A stretch of DNA of 64,000 bases. Origin: Phymatolithon calcareum. Lineage: Eukaryota > Rhodophyta > Florideophyceae > Hapalidiales. The DNA is taken from assembly GCA_977006965.1 (NCBI GenBank), contig OZ345379.1, positions 310,001 to 374,000 on the forward strand, given 5' to 3'. The first letter of the stretch is position 1; every line of letters begins with the position of its first letter. Both the position numbers and the translations under genes were made by a program. A model generated the notes under the pieces. It saw only the letters and a program-made list of their open reading frames with translations. It was not told where the DNA came from and searched no databases. This document shows, piece after piece, positions 52,168 through 62,350 of the stretch.

Positions 52168-54087
52168 TCAATCCTCAATGTCATCGCAATACTTGGCCAG
52201 CAGAATCATCTTATCCAGAATAAGATCATCCTTTTCCAAACTAGTCTTCACCCCATTCGCCGCAATATATCTCGCCAACGGAGCCCCGATAGCCAATCTC
52301 AACACACCATAATCGCCAAGTTTCACCGGCTGTCCCACCGTACATTGCAACGCCGCAATCTCCCTCTCCCTGCTCGAAGCGAATGGCGGAAGTCGTGTCG
52401 ACGCATCCACCGTGAGCATTCTATGCAATCGTTTAAGAGTCTCAGCATCCAGATGTTTCGCGCCACAAGCCGACAAAAACTTGATAGACACCACCGAGTT
52501 AACCCCTCCAAGTCTCGTATTATCGCCATGTTCCCTCTCAAATGGGTCTTCAATAAGCTCAAGCAGTGGTTTTCTCTTCTGCACCAACGCACGCACACCA
52601 ACCACCCATTCCCGTATCGCATGTCTCACCTTCATTCCTTGCGCCGCAAACAGTTCCATCTCAGCCAATCCGCAAGCCCATCGTAACAAGAGTCCGATAT
52701 TCTCCTTTCCATGCGGCAATCGTCTCCTCATTCCGTACATCGACCGTGGTATTTCGTACTGTGTGAGATAATCTCCAAGTCCTGCCGGCATATTCTCCCA
52801 TTCATTCAACACGGCAGCTGCATCCTCCGGTACCAACACAGCTCCACAGAATCCAGGAGCAGAATAAAACTTACTTGAAGTCACAAGCACTATTGCACCG
52901 CATTGAAGAAACCAATCCAATTCCTCAGCCTCCGACCTGCACTGACACGCATCCATGACGATAAGAAGTCTCTTTCCGAACTTTGCTATCATTTCCAGTA
53001 ATAATCCTTTGCTCGGTACTCTCATCCCCGTTTTCGATCCGTCCACTGCATGCAGTACAATGAACGGGTCTCCAAAGTCGGCCTGTGCCTTGACGCATGC
53101 ATCTCGCACCATATCGTCATAAGTTTCAATGCGCGATCCGTTGTGTCCTCGCGGTTTGATTTCAACCACTGACGTCGACCCTGGAAACCCATTGACTAGT
53201 GCTCCATTCGGCACTGTCTTTCCGTTAGGTACAAACTGGCTGAAATGTCTCCCTCCGGATGCCGGCGACGTACCGGATCCCACCTCCCCGGCCGCCACAA
53301 CGATATTCACAATCGCTGCACAACCCATCCGTTCTGCGCATGCGGTGGCAACGGCAAGCGGGATGAGTTCCGCATCCGATCCGGACGGATGCAGAATGAC
53401 CTCATGCGGGGTATTAACCCCCAATGCGCGCGAGAGACGACGTGCAACATCCTGCATACTATCATCGAATCGTTGTCGTCCACTCCAGAGAGCACGCAAT
53501 GTTTTCCTCGCCTCTTCGAAGCCGTCCATAGTGGGAGCGGAGCAAGTACAAGACCCCCTGACGACAACCTGATTGGGGAATGGTCTCGGCGGACAATAAT
53601 ACTTATTGACGCCTTCGGCATTAAGATGCAATCGATCATCGCCACCTTCCGTCAGATGTCTACTGACACATTCATCCAGTGCTGCACCTTCAATGGTGTC
53701 CAATGCGGCGGCGAGACCGGATTCCGTGACGAAGGTGGACGAGGTTGCATGCGGGGACTTCATATCGGTGACGCAAATTTGAAAGGAACAATGCTTTCGA
53801 CAGAAACGTAATTCAGGACAACCCGATGCCCAACTTGAACCACGGCCTTTCAACCACTCCAGATGAACGGCTTCGTTGATTGCTGAGTACTCTTCGCGGC
53901 GGACGGTGGGCGGACTGAGGACGAAGGCAACGGCGGGAGGGAGGGATGAGGAGTCGCGTGGATTCAGGACGCAGGGCTCGGGGGTGATTGTCGGGTCTGG
54001 GACGAGTTTGAAGTGACGGCCGCGATCTATGAGACGGGCGGTGACGGCTTGCGGGGTGAGAAGATGGGAGTTACGTTCCAGTGTCAT
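52168..54087 (-). CDS. PLP-dependent-transferase-fold protein (fold type I), unknown function
   Basis: The protein has 639 residues from an ATG at 54087. The first 170 residues match nothing I recognise and contain scattered cysteines (SGCPELRFCRKHCSFQIC). From about residue 190 it follows a fold-type-I plan: helix pair, HPSGSDAELIPLA (231-245, the cofactor phosphate-binding region), then LLIVMDACQCRSE with Asp379 in the place of the pyridine-contact Asp, and VTSSKFYSAPGFCGAVLVP with Lys406 in the place of the Schiff-base lysine. This layout resembles class-V aminotransferases and cysteine desulfurases, but the usual desulfurase loop is absent. The reaction is unknown. It has no close neighbour that would hint at a pathway. 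Confidence 0.75.
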   Translation of the reverse strand: MTLERNSHLLTPQAVTARLIDRGRHFKLVPDPTITPEPCVLNPRDSSSLPPAVAFVLSPPTVRREEYSAINEAVHLEWLKGRGSSWASGCPELRFCRKHCSFQICVTDMKSPHATSSTFVTESGLAAALDTIEGAALDECVSRHLTEGGDDRLHLNAEGVNKYYCPPRPFPNQVVVRGSCTCSAPTMDGFEEARKTLRALWSGRQRFDDSMQDVARRLSRALGVNTPHEVILHPSGSDAELIPLAVATACAERMGCAAIVNIVVAAGEVGSGTSPASGGRHFSQFVPNGKTVPNGALVNGFPGSTSVVEIKPRGHNGSRIETYDDMVRDACVKAQADFGDPFIVLHAVDGSKTGMRVPSKGLLLEMIAKFGKRLLIVMDACQCRSEAEELDWFLQCGAIVLVTSSKFYSAPGFCGAVLVPEDAAAVLNEWENMPAGLGDYLTQYEIPRSMYGMRRRLPHGKENIGLLLRWACGLAEMELFAAQGMKVRHAIREWVVGVRALVQKRKPLLELIEDPFEREHGDNTRLGGVNSVVSIKFLSACGAKHLDAETLKRLHRMLTVDASTRLPPFASSREREIAALQCTVGQPVKLGDYGVLRLAIGAPLARYIAANGVKTSLEKDDLILDKMILLAKYCDDIED

Positions 54088-54091
54088 CAGA

Positions 54092-54128
54092 GGGATCGGA
54101 TAAGGGGGATCGGATAAGGGGGATCGGA
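54092..54128. repeat. 14-bp tandem repeat upstream of the PLP-fold gene
   Basis: GGATCGGATAAGGG occurs at 54093 and 54107 and starts again at 54121, giving about 2.6 units immediately upstream of the start codon at 54087. It will lie in the 5' leader or promoter. Confidence 0.75.
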
Positions 54129-55625
54129 ATACAGTGCGACTGGCAGTGCAGCGAGTGTTTTGTTCGGGTTGGAGTGGGTGTTGTCTTTGACTTGACCTTT
54201 TGTGAGAATCAAGATTTGGGGGAATAGAAGGGTTGAGAGTGTATAGTATTGTAGTATGAAGGCGTATATTTGAAGAGAGGTCGATATAAAACGTGCGGAA
54301 CGTCAGGGTTGATTGTTCGAAGTGAATCTTTATGCATGCATTCAGAGGACGACATTCATCGACAAATGTGCAAAGATGAGATTGATAAATGTAAGCATTG
54401 TAACGCGATCCATGATGAACGAACGAACGAACGATACTGAAGCAATTCAGTTCTATACAGTTGATTGTATATTTGTTTGTTTGTTAAATGCATGTGCAAA
54501 TGGGACAACCCAAAAGGGGGAACATTTGCGCCATTCCCTAAAGCGTTGGCTACTGTTCATAAGGCAATGATGCTGCGGTGCACCGCAAGCATGCATAAGA
54601 ATGCGCTCTCGTGTTATACACCCGTCGTGACGGATAGGGCGACGTCGGTGAGAATAAATTCGGTAACGATCATACAGTAGGCGGAAATGAGAAATTTGCG
54701 CGCATATTCGAGATTAAAAAAACCATCCAAACAAATGCTACAGTAGTTCCTGTATTTCCAACATCCCACGCATCTGCAGGCGCATTTGTGGACCGTGTCG
54801 GCGAGCACTGAATGGGCAATCCGATGCGACGAACGGGATGCGATGCGACAAACGGGATGGAATATCTTGCCGCGTTTTGCTCAACGGTATAAAACTACAT
54901 CCGGTAGAAATGTAGCCCTAAATCAATTATCTTCCTGATTGCGCATGCGGTATCTTATACTTTGTCACGGCAACGGTTGGTTGTTGGGCCCACTCCTCAA
55001 GGGTACAAGCAAGTCTCTCTCCGCCTCACTGTACTGTAGCATTACCTTTCTGTCGACGTGCCGTTAGCTTAACGGTAAAATTCACACTGCTACTTTTTGT
55101 CGATTGATCATTGTCTACCACTCAGTACAGTACTTTTGAAAATCTTGTGTTGTACATGCTGTTGCTTGGTTGTGCCACTTGAACTTATCTTCGGCTTGCC
55201 CTATTATCGCTCTCCAATCCGTCTTTGTCTGTGGTAGATAGAGGTCACCTCAACCAGAGGCTCGTCTCCTCGATCTGCTCTCGTACAATTCCGTCTCAAT
55301 TCCCCGCGATGACTCGATGATGATGACGATCATCAAGGTCATCATTATACGCATGCGATCTGTCGACAGGGAGCAGAACAAAACAAAACAGATCAGTGAG
55401 TAACTTTATCCAGCGACATGAAACTGCCCGCTTGGCAAGAAACGACCTATTGCTACTGTAATTCGATCTCCCCTAGTGTGTGTCATCGCTGAATCTGACT
55501 GAAATTCTTGTCCCCTCTTTCTGACTAAGCACCTCATATTGTTGGATGGCGTGTAAATTCGTCATGCATTCTCTCCCACAGATTGCAACAACCTGTAATG
55601 TCCTGATGTCCCAAAGCTGAAAGAA

Positions 55626-55662
55626 GGGAACAAGTATGATATATGTATCATATGTTGTTCCC
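55626..55662. repeat. imperfect hairpin
   Basis: GGGAACAA and TTGTTCCC close a stem with TATGATA and TATCATA inside. It is separated by 4 bp from the longer hairpin to the right. Confidence 0.6.
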
Positions 55663-55666
55663 GCCC

Positions 55667-55746
55667 TGGCAATGTTAAAAAAATATCTTGTAGCTCAACT
55701 CTACTGCAGTAGAGTTGAGGTACAAGATATTTTTACAACATTGCCA
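55667..55746. repeat. 40-bp-arm palindrome, three mismatches, no spacer
   Basis: The arms 55667-55706 and 55707-55746 start TGGCAATGTT and end AACATTGCCA. The centre is CTCTACTGCAGTAGAG. Together with the palindrome at 29315 it is the longest near-perfect inverted repeat in the window. Confidence 0.85.
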
Positions 55747-56134
55747 CGCATCTGCAACTGGCTGCAACGCCAAATGGAGAGATCATGGACGTAGAGACCA
55801 ATGCAAGTTCCCCCTCTCTCGAATTTTCTCGTCATGTACAAGTACTCGAGAGTAACAGATTGATAAGCATTCTTCTCTTTTGAAATAAAAATTGTAGCAA
55901 AAACCGTATCTCCGCGTGATGCAGAACAATCGCGGCGCAGAAATTAAATGCATGTTGTCGTCATACTGGCAGTGTGCACACCGAAATCTACAACTGTACT
56001 GTACTCTACAGTTCGACCCACTGCGATAAATCTCGTATGCAGAGTGAATAGAATGTGCCTACTGCACACCCATTCCCTACAAAAGCACCTAACAACATTT
56101 ATCACTTCCTAAAAGTTAAAAACTGTTCAACTTC

Positions 56135-59100
56135 CTACATAATGTTAAACATTGTCTTCAACCTCACAACAAGCCTCCAGTCTTCTGTCTCAAGATCGTC
56201 CCTGAAATTCTCCTTCAACAAATCGATCGCCCGACGACTCATTTTGCTAACAAGTTCATCCTTGAAATCGAAATGACGTCCATACATAATATGCTCAGTA
56301 TTCTTATGCTGCAACTTCACGCAAACGCTTTCCCCCTTGCGCGCAGTCTTCACCTGCTTCTGGTTGGCTTCGATACTGGCTACTCGCCCCACATCCAACC
56401 ACCCTTCCCCATGCCGCACAACAAGAGGCGTCCCGACTCGTAGAATTCCATGCAGCACATCCACACCCAACACAATCGGATCCTTCTTGTTGTAAATGTG
56501 CTGCGGTAATATGCGACAAATACTCGGAAACACAACATCATCGCTGACATCCTCCCGTCGCATCCGCTTCACGTCTTCCATGTACTCCATAAACTGATCA
56601 AACAAATGGTAGATGATGTCCGCCGTAAAGATTTGCACCCCAACTTCTTCGGCCAGCTCCCTGGCTTCGCCCTCGACTTTCACATCAAACGCAAGAACAG
56701 TTGCAAACTCTTTCTTTCGCTCCAACATTGCAGACGCTTTCTTAATGTCCTTCTTGTGAACAGGTCCAATATTGATACCCGACACAGGAATTTTCGACGT
56801 TCTCAAAAACTCCAGTAAGGCCTCAAGAGATCCAAGCGTCGACGCCTGCACGTACACTCCAACTCCGGATTTGTCGACGTTCTTCAAAATGGTACTGAAA
56901 TCTTTCATCACCTCTTCACGAGCATATTCCATCTCATCCTCGTCATCCGGATCCGTCACCACAAAGATTTGAGTCCCCGCCACAGCCTTCTCAAGACCCT
57001 CGGCAGATATCTTAATTCCCTGAGCCGCCTTGATTTGGCTGTGCCTCAGATACTGTCCCTTCACCCTCATTTCCTTCATTGGATGTGGCGTCAACAGCGC
57101 TCGAATAGTTGTGGTAATTGGTCCATCAAGTCCCACAACCATGATCGTATCACCTTCATGAATAGTACCTCCAGTGAGAACAATGTCAATAGTTGTCCCA
57201 AGCCCAGAAATAACCTTCACTTCTAAAACTGTGGCCTCCAGCGTGGCATTAAACATGAGACGTGGGGTCAAAAGCTTTTGGGGAAGCGACAGTAGCAGCA
57301 TTAATAAATCTGGGATTCCTTCGCCGGTAATCGCCGATGTCGGCACAATTGAAACAGCTTTCCGAACATCGTCATTTTCCCAATACAACTCAGAGTTGAA
57401 TCCAATCTCCGTGAGCTGCAGTTTCGTCTCCTTCACACGAGTCATAAACTCCTGCTTTGCGTGCTTTTTCTGTTTGGATAGCGATTCACGAGTTGGACAA
57501 TTGCCAGGCTGCGCTTGCCAGTCAAACATTCGGTCGATCTTGTTCAATGCAACAATGAAAGGAGTCTTCCTCAGTTTCAATAAATCAATGCTCTCGCGAG
57601 TTTGAGGCTCAATCCCATGCATGATGTCAATGACGAGAATCGCAATGTCACATAGTGATGACCCACGTGATCTTAAATTCGTGAACGATTCGTGTCCAGG
57701 CGTGTCGATGATAAGGAGCGAAGGCACGTTATACGATAGATTTTCTCCTTCTGGTAGCTTCATTGTCTCTTTCTTCACAGCATCAATTGGGAAATAGGTC
57801 GCACCAATTTGTTGTGTGATACCACCAGCTTCCCCATCTTGCACATTCGTCCGCCGAATGCGATCAAGAATCTTAGTCTTCCCGGTATCAACGTGACCGA
57901 GAATGCAAATAATTGGAGATCGTAGGTGGTCTGGAGTTCTAGCATTGAGGTTTTCTTTTCGGCTCCTCTCATGAGCACGGCGGATTGCATAGCGTCTCAT
58001 TTCTGCAGCGGCGCCTGCGTCGCCCCTTCCTTCGGGCTCATCTGAGATATCAGAATCTTCTTCACTGGATGAGTCATCTTCAGTTTCATCACCCTCTTCA
58101 TCTTCGCCCTGCTTTGCCTCAGGACCAACCACGGCAGGCTTTGCATCTTTTTCACTATCCTTCACGATCTCTTCCTCTTTCTCCCAATCATCAGGAACTG
58201 CGTCCCAGGCATCCGGAACTTTCTCTTCGACTGCTCGGGGCTCCTCCTTCTCCGGTGCCAGAACAGGAGACATTTCTTGAGAAGCATCAGCTGCTTCTAC
58301 TGCAGGAATGTCCGCACTTGTGCTGGACGGACCGGGAACATTCTTTTTTCGACGTCTGTTTCCGAGCCCTTTCCGATTCTGGTCAACAGATGAACCTGCA
58401 ACTGCGGCCATAGGGACGAGACCTTGTGCACGCAGCTGTTCTTTGAACAATTCCGCTTTGCGCCTCCGTTCTTTTTCCGCTTTTGAAAGTAGTGTTCCTT
58501 CGGCTCGCTTTCGCTCCTTTCGAGCTTTCTCTGCAGCTTTCTTCTTAGCTCTTTCTTCAGCTTTCTTGTTCTCTGCCTCTTGCTTTAACCGCTCTTCTTC
58601 AGCAAGGCGAGCCTCTTCTTCTTCGCGTTCTTTCCTCAACGCCTCCTCAGCTGCGGCCATTCTCTCACGCTGCTCACGCATCTTTCGAACTGCAGTCGAT
58701 TCTTTCTTTGCCTTCTTCCCCTTCTTCGGATCGCTGGACTCCCCACCAATGGCATCCGAGGAAGCTTCCGCGTCAGCGCTATTCTTTGCAGCAGCGGCCT
58801 TCTTCTTTTTCTTCTTATCCTTCTTTTTCTGTGCCGCAGTCATTTTCGCTCCACCATCGTCGTCTCCCAGTTCCGCCATCAGATCATCAACGTTGCCGGC
58901 GTCCGCGGACGCTTCATTCACGGGAGTAGCTGACGGGGGATCGGCGTTTGCAGTTGTGGAGTCGTCGGCAAGCTCGTTTAGAAGGGCATCTATGTCATCA
59001 CTTCCTGCATTCGCGGCAGCTTTCTTCTTTTTCTTAGCTTTCTTTTTCTGGGCTACCTTGGGAGCAGAATCCAGCTCGCCCAAGAGATCACCAATCTCAT

Positions 59101-59779
59101 CGGGATTGTTGATGCTCTGGACCGCCGATTCCTTGTTCTGTGATTCATGTTGAGGCTCTGGAACGGCGTCAAGACTGGCCATGATGGCATCAATATCCTC
59201 TTCTTCTGCGGCAGCCTTCTTCTTCTTAGCAGCCTTATCTCGTTCCTTTTTGGCCTTTTTCTTTTGCGCGGCAGTAAGCGGCTTCCGGACTTCAACTTCT
59301 CCCAGGGCAGGGAGTACGGTATCTCCTTCCATAACCACTGCGTCCAAGGCTTCATCTTCTACCGCAGAGTTTTTCTTTTTCTTGGGCAATGTCAAGACCT
59401 CAGGCGGCCCGTCCAAATCAAGCGCCGCAAAACCGGCTTGAGTGCTCGCAACAAGTGCATCATCGGTATCCGATGCAGCGGGCCCACCGTCGTCGGCTTC
59501 AGAGCCAAGAAGAGATGCAAATGCATTTCCTGCTGGCGCGCTTTCAAGAAGAACATCAGACTTGTTGCTTTCTTCCGCCTCCGGCACAGACTCCTTTTTC
59601 TTCTTTTTGTCCAGCACAAGTTCTGGAACGGCATCCGGTGCAAGCTCAGATGCGGCGCCGTTAACCACGGGGGCGTCGGATGTGCCAGCGTCTTTCGGCT
59701 TCTTTTTCTTCTTTTTCTTCTTCCCTAGCACAAGCGCCGGTGCCTCTTCAGCTTGGACCTCGAATTCGATCAAATCCAT
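56135..59779 (-). CDS. EIF5B: translation initiation factor eIF5B
   Basis: The protein has 1214 residues from the ATG at 59779; the open frame begins two codons earlier at a TTG. The N-terminal half is a charged, low-complexity region with Lys runs and KEKE-type stretches (AAAEEALRKEREEEEARLAE), as in all eIF5B. The G domain starts near residue 620 with GHVDTGKT, then DTPGHESF and NKIDRMF. Domains II-IV follow, with domain IV ending VVRLKTMFNIM. The GTPase joins the ribosomal subunits at the last step of initiation. The gene is intact and single-exon. It is divergent from the Spinster-like gene, with 424 bp between the starts. Confidence 0.97.
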   Translation of the reverse strand: MDLIEFEVQAEEAPALVLGKKKKKKKKPKDAGTSDAPVVNGAASELAPDAVPELVLDKKKKKESVPEAEESNKSDVLLESAPAGNAFASLLGSEADDGGPAASDTDDALVASTQAGFAALDLDGPPEVLTLPKKKKNSAVEDEALDAVVMEGDTVLPALGEVEVRKPLTAAQKKKAKKERDKAAKKKKAAAEEEDIDAIMASLDAVPEPQHESQNKESAVQSINNPDEIGDLLGELDSAPKVAQKKKAKKKKKAAANAGSDDIDALLNELADDSTTANADPPSATPVNEASADAGNVDDLMAELGDDDGGAKMTAAQKKKDKKKKKKAAAAKNSADAEASSDAIGGESSDPKKGKKAKKESTAVRKMREQRERMAAAEEALRKEREEEEARLAEEERLKQEAENKKAEERAKKKAAEKARKERKRAEGTLLSKAEKERRRKAELFKEQLRAQGLVPMAAVAGSSVDQNRKGLGNRRRKKNVPGPSSTSADIPAVEAADASQEMSPVLAPEKEEPRAVEEKVPDAWDAVPDDWEKEEEIVKDSEKDAKPAVVGPEAKQGEDEEGDETEDDSSSEEDSDISDEPEGRGDAGAAAEMRRYAIRRAHERSRKENLNARTPDHLRSPIICILGHVDTGKTKILDRIRRTNVQDGEAGGITQQIGATYFPIDAVKKETMKLPEGENLSYNVPSLLIIDTPGHESFTNLRSRGSSLCDIAILVIDIMHGIEPQTRESIDLLKLRKTPFIVALNKIDRMFDWQAQPGNCPTRESLSKQKKHAKQEFMTRVKETKLQLTEIGFNSELYWENDDVRKAVSIVPTSAITGEGIPDLLMLLLSLPQKLLTPRLMFNATLEATVLEVKVISGLGTTIDIVLTGGTIHEGDTIMVVGLDGPITTTIRALLTPHPMKEMRVKGQYLRHSQIKAAQGIKISAEGLEKAVAGTQIFVVTDPDDEDEMEYAREEVMKDFSTILKNVDKSGVGVYVQASTLGSLEALLEFLRTSKIPVSGINIGPVHKKDIKKASAMLERKKEFATVLAFDVKVEGEARELAEEVGVQIFTADIIYHLFDQFMEYMEDVKRMRREDVSDDVVFPSICRILPQHIYNKKDPIVLGVDVLHGILRVGTPLVVRHGEGWLDVGRVASIEANQKQVKTARKGESVCVKLQHKNTEHIMYGRHFDFKDELVSKMSRRAIDLLKENFRDDLETEDWRLVVRLKTMFNIM

Positions 59780-60203
59780 CTCCAAAAAGGAAGGACTTCA
59801 ACAACATGGAGACCAAGTCTACGGTCGGTTTGAGATGCTGGACGCCGTGGAGGTGGCCTGCCTGGACGACAGCCGTGCCCGAAAGTAATTGGCTTAATTT
59901 TGTGATTGTATTTCATGAAAAGTTTGAAATATTTTAAAGCTTTTCCACTGTTGACTGATCACGGATACTGTAAACAAACGGATCATTTGTCTACATAATT
60001 TTTATCGTTTTTTGCTGATTTCTGTAATGATTATCGACTCACACACGTGGCGTACACAATTCTCATAATAAACGGCGAATTGTAGTGATACATGCCCAAA
60101 ATGTGAATTACGGTAGCTCGGAATAGGAACACAGCGATGATGCCCTGTTGAAGACGAGGATGACGTTCAGCGCTTCGTGCAGACGACTTCCTCCCATGCT
60201 GAG
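59780..60203. promoter_or_regulatory. shared divergent promoter region (eIF5B / Spinster-like gene)
   Basis: This 424-bp interval must contain both promoters. The middle (about 59930-60070) is AT-rich and contains one TACTGTA at about 59965. No TATA box or known motif is certain. Confidence 0.45.
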
Positions 60204-61762
60204 ATGTCCCTCAGCCGCGCCTCGGTGGTAGCCCTCCTTTTTTCCATTAGTCTTTTCAACTATCTTGGTAAGTCGTTTTCATTCCCTCGTCTCTCTTAGC
60301 GTCGACGGCGAGCTTCCGCGGCGCTGACGAGTCATATTTCCTATCCACAAACTGCGCAGACAGATGGAGCGTTGCCGGAATTTTGAACGACCTGCAGGCG
60401 CCCACCAGTCAGGGCGGCTTCGATTTGTCCGACACCGAAGGCGGCTTCGTCACTAGTGTCTTCATCTTTTCCTACATGACATTTTCGCCATTGTTTGGGT
60501 ACCTTGGCGATCGCATGCCGCGAATCCCGCTTCTTTTCGCCGGTATTGTCGGATGGAGTCTGGCTGGTCTATTTTCCTCCTTCGCCAATTATTTTTGGCA
60601 GTTTCTCTTCCTGCGAAGTGCCATCGGAGTCGGCGAAGCGTCATACGCAGTGCTGGCGCCGACAATTATCGCCGATCTATATTCTGGTACAGACCGAACG
60701 AAAGTTCTGGCGCTGTATTGCAGCTCGATTCCCCTCGGTTCTGCGCTGGGATACATTTACGCTGGAGAAGTTGCGCGAATACTCAATTGGCGCTGGGCGT
60801 TTCGAATCACTCCGTTTGTAGGACTACTGCTGGCCTTCGTCATGCTCCTGTTCGTGAACGAACCCACTCGCGGGGGCGCTGATGGCGTTGCAATACCAGA
60901 TAGCGATACACCGGCGAAACCTCTGGAAAAAGCCAGCGGCTTTACTGCATTTGTGAGGGACATCCGGGACATTTGGCATGTGAGGTCATTTTTCTGGAGC
61001 ACACTTGGAGCTGTGGGCATGACCTTCACCGCCGGTGCCCTTGCCCAATGGGCCCCCGCGTTTCTTCAAAGAGCGAATTGCGTTGCCTCAGACTCCGTAT
61101 GCGAGTCAGAAGTGACCAGGATTTTTGGAGTAATTACCATTTTTACGGGCGTTATGGGCAGTTTTGCAGGGGCGTCGCTTGCGAAGGCGTACTCAAGACG
61201 CGATCCTGCAGCCGACGCCGTTGTGAGCGGATTCAGTCTGCTTCTTGCAACACCATGCGTGTTCGCAAGCATCTATCTGTCGCGAATAAGCTACGAGCTG
61301 ACATGGGTGTTCATTTTCTTAGGAGAATTCTTTGTAAGTCTCCTGTGGCCTCTGTTAACCACCATTCAGCTAAGCGTTGTACCTCCGGAATTGAGAAATA
61401 CGGCCGGCAGTTTGTCACTTCTCACCATGCATTTGTTGGGCGACTCAGTTTCTCCCATTCTTATTGGAGTTGTTGCGGACAGATTACACGATAATGGAAA
61501 GGGGCTTTCCAGAGCAAATGCGCTACAACAATCATTATATCTGCCTGTATTCACGACAGTTATTGGAGGCTTCTGCTTTTTGGCATGCGCGCGGCACTTG
61601 CAACGTGATCGAGAAGACGCACTCGCGCCTGCTGGATACCAAGGGGTTTCCAGGAGCGATGGGCTTTCGGATATCAGCGACTATGACATACCAGCCAGAG
61701 GACTCTCGTCCTCAGGTGTGCAGTCCACACCGTCTCCGATGGCACCTGAAGCCGTCGCATGA
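60204..61762 (+). CDS. Spinster-type MFS transporter (SPNS family), two exons
   Basis: Exon 1 is 60204-60267 and exon 2 is 60360-61762, giving 488 residues. The 92-nt intron (GTAAGT...GCGCAG) splits a codon, and joining restores FNYLDRWSVAGILNDLQ, the Spinster motif at the end of helix 1. Without the first exon the open frame would lack helix 1 and an ATG. About 12 helices are visible, with loop 2-3 GYLGDRMPR and GVGEASYAVLAPTIIADLY typical of the family. Animal SPNS proteins export sphingosine-1-phosphate or lysophospholipids from endomembranes. The substrate here is unknown. Confidence 0.9.
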
Positions 61763-62350
61763 GATGTACGTCATGCGTTGTGACTGAACCGTCAATAGTA
61801 TCTGCTGAAGTGTGTCGCTTAGCAGTTCACGAAAAGGCTTGTCAATAGTAGTGATTATAAGGAGCTTTCCGACACACCTTCGCTCCCATTAGCCTCAATA
61901 TTATAACTTTTGCTTATCTGGCAATCTTTTAAAAAAATAGATATTTGGTGCCAAAACTCTACGACGTAGCTGACCCGTTCTCCAATCTTAACTTGGACCC
62001 ATGGAGTCGAGGGCACATTACCATGCTTAACATTGCACTTGTTTCCGCATGCATCAAAGCGCCGGCGCTGCGATGGTGTTTGTGCCCGACCGTGGAAAAG
62101 GTGCTCCGCCCGGAATATCTCTTCGGCCCCTCCCTCCGACTCCTGAATTTTATTATTTTCCTGGCCCGAGTGTACAGAATTGGTGGATAATCCCCTCTAG
62201 CACCAAGCTGCTTCGCATTAATTTCACACTCTTTTTCAAAGTTTACAACGGTTTTGCAATCGTGGGACTTGAGAGGTTTGTACACTTGGTGGATTACACA
62301 GTACTGAAGTGCTCTTGTCACAAGCTGTACTAGCGTCGTATCCTCACCTT
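61763..62350. other. intergenic between convergent 3' ends
   Basis: About 590 bp between the stop codons of the Spinster-like gene and the RibD-C gene. Overlapping short open frames only. Confidence 0.45.

Larger units (their letters stand above)
54129..56134. other. 2-kb intergenic region with heptamer cluster and hairpins
   Basis: It holds an ACGA microsatellite (about 54413-54434), a 19-bp direct repeat CGATGCGAC(G/A)AACGGGATG at 54822-54860, six or more TACAGTA/TACTGTA motifs and the hairpins at 55626-55746. No gene is supported. Confidence 0.55.

Noticed and set aside
53245-53811. 188-codon plus-strand frame inside the PLP-fold gene
   Set aside because: Antisense shadow of a well-supported gene; no family features.
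55052-55090. tRNA-like GCCGTTAGCTTAACGGTAAAA
   Set aside because: It resembles a tRNA 5' arm and D-loop, but no anticodon arm, T-loop or acceptor pairing could be found downstream.
58308-59153. 281-codon plus-strand open frame inside the eIF5B gene
   Set aside because: It is the antisense of the Lys/Glu/Ala-rich N-terminal region; such low-complexity codons leave the opposite strand open. The Ser/Phe/Ala-only composition has no protein features.
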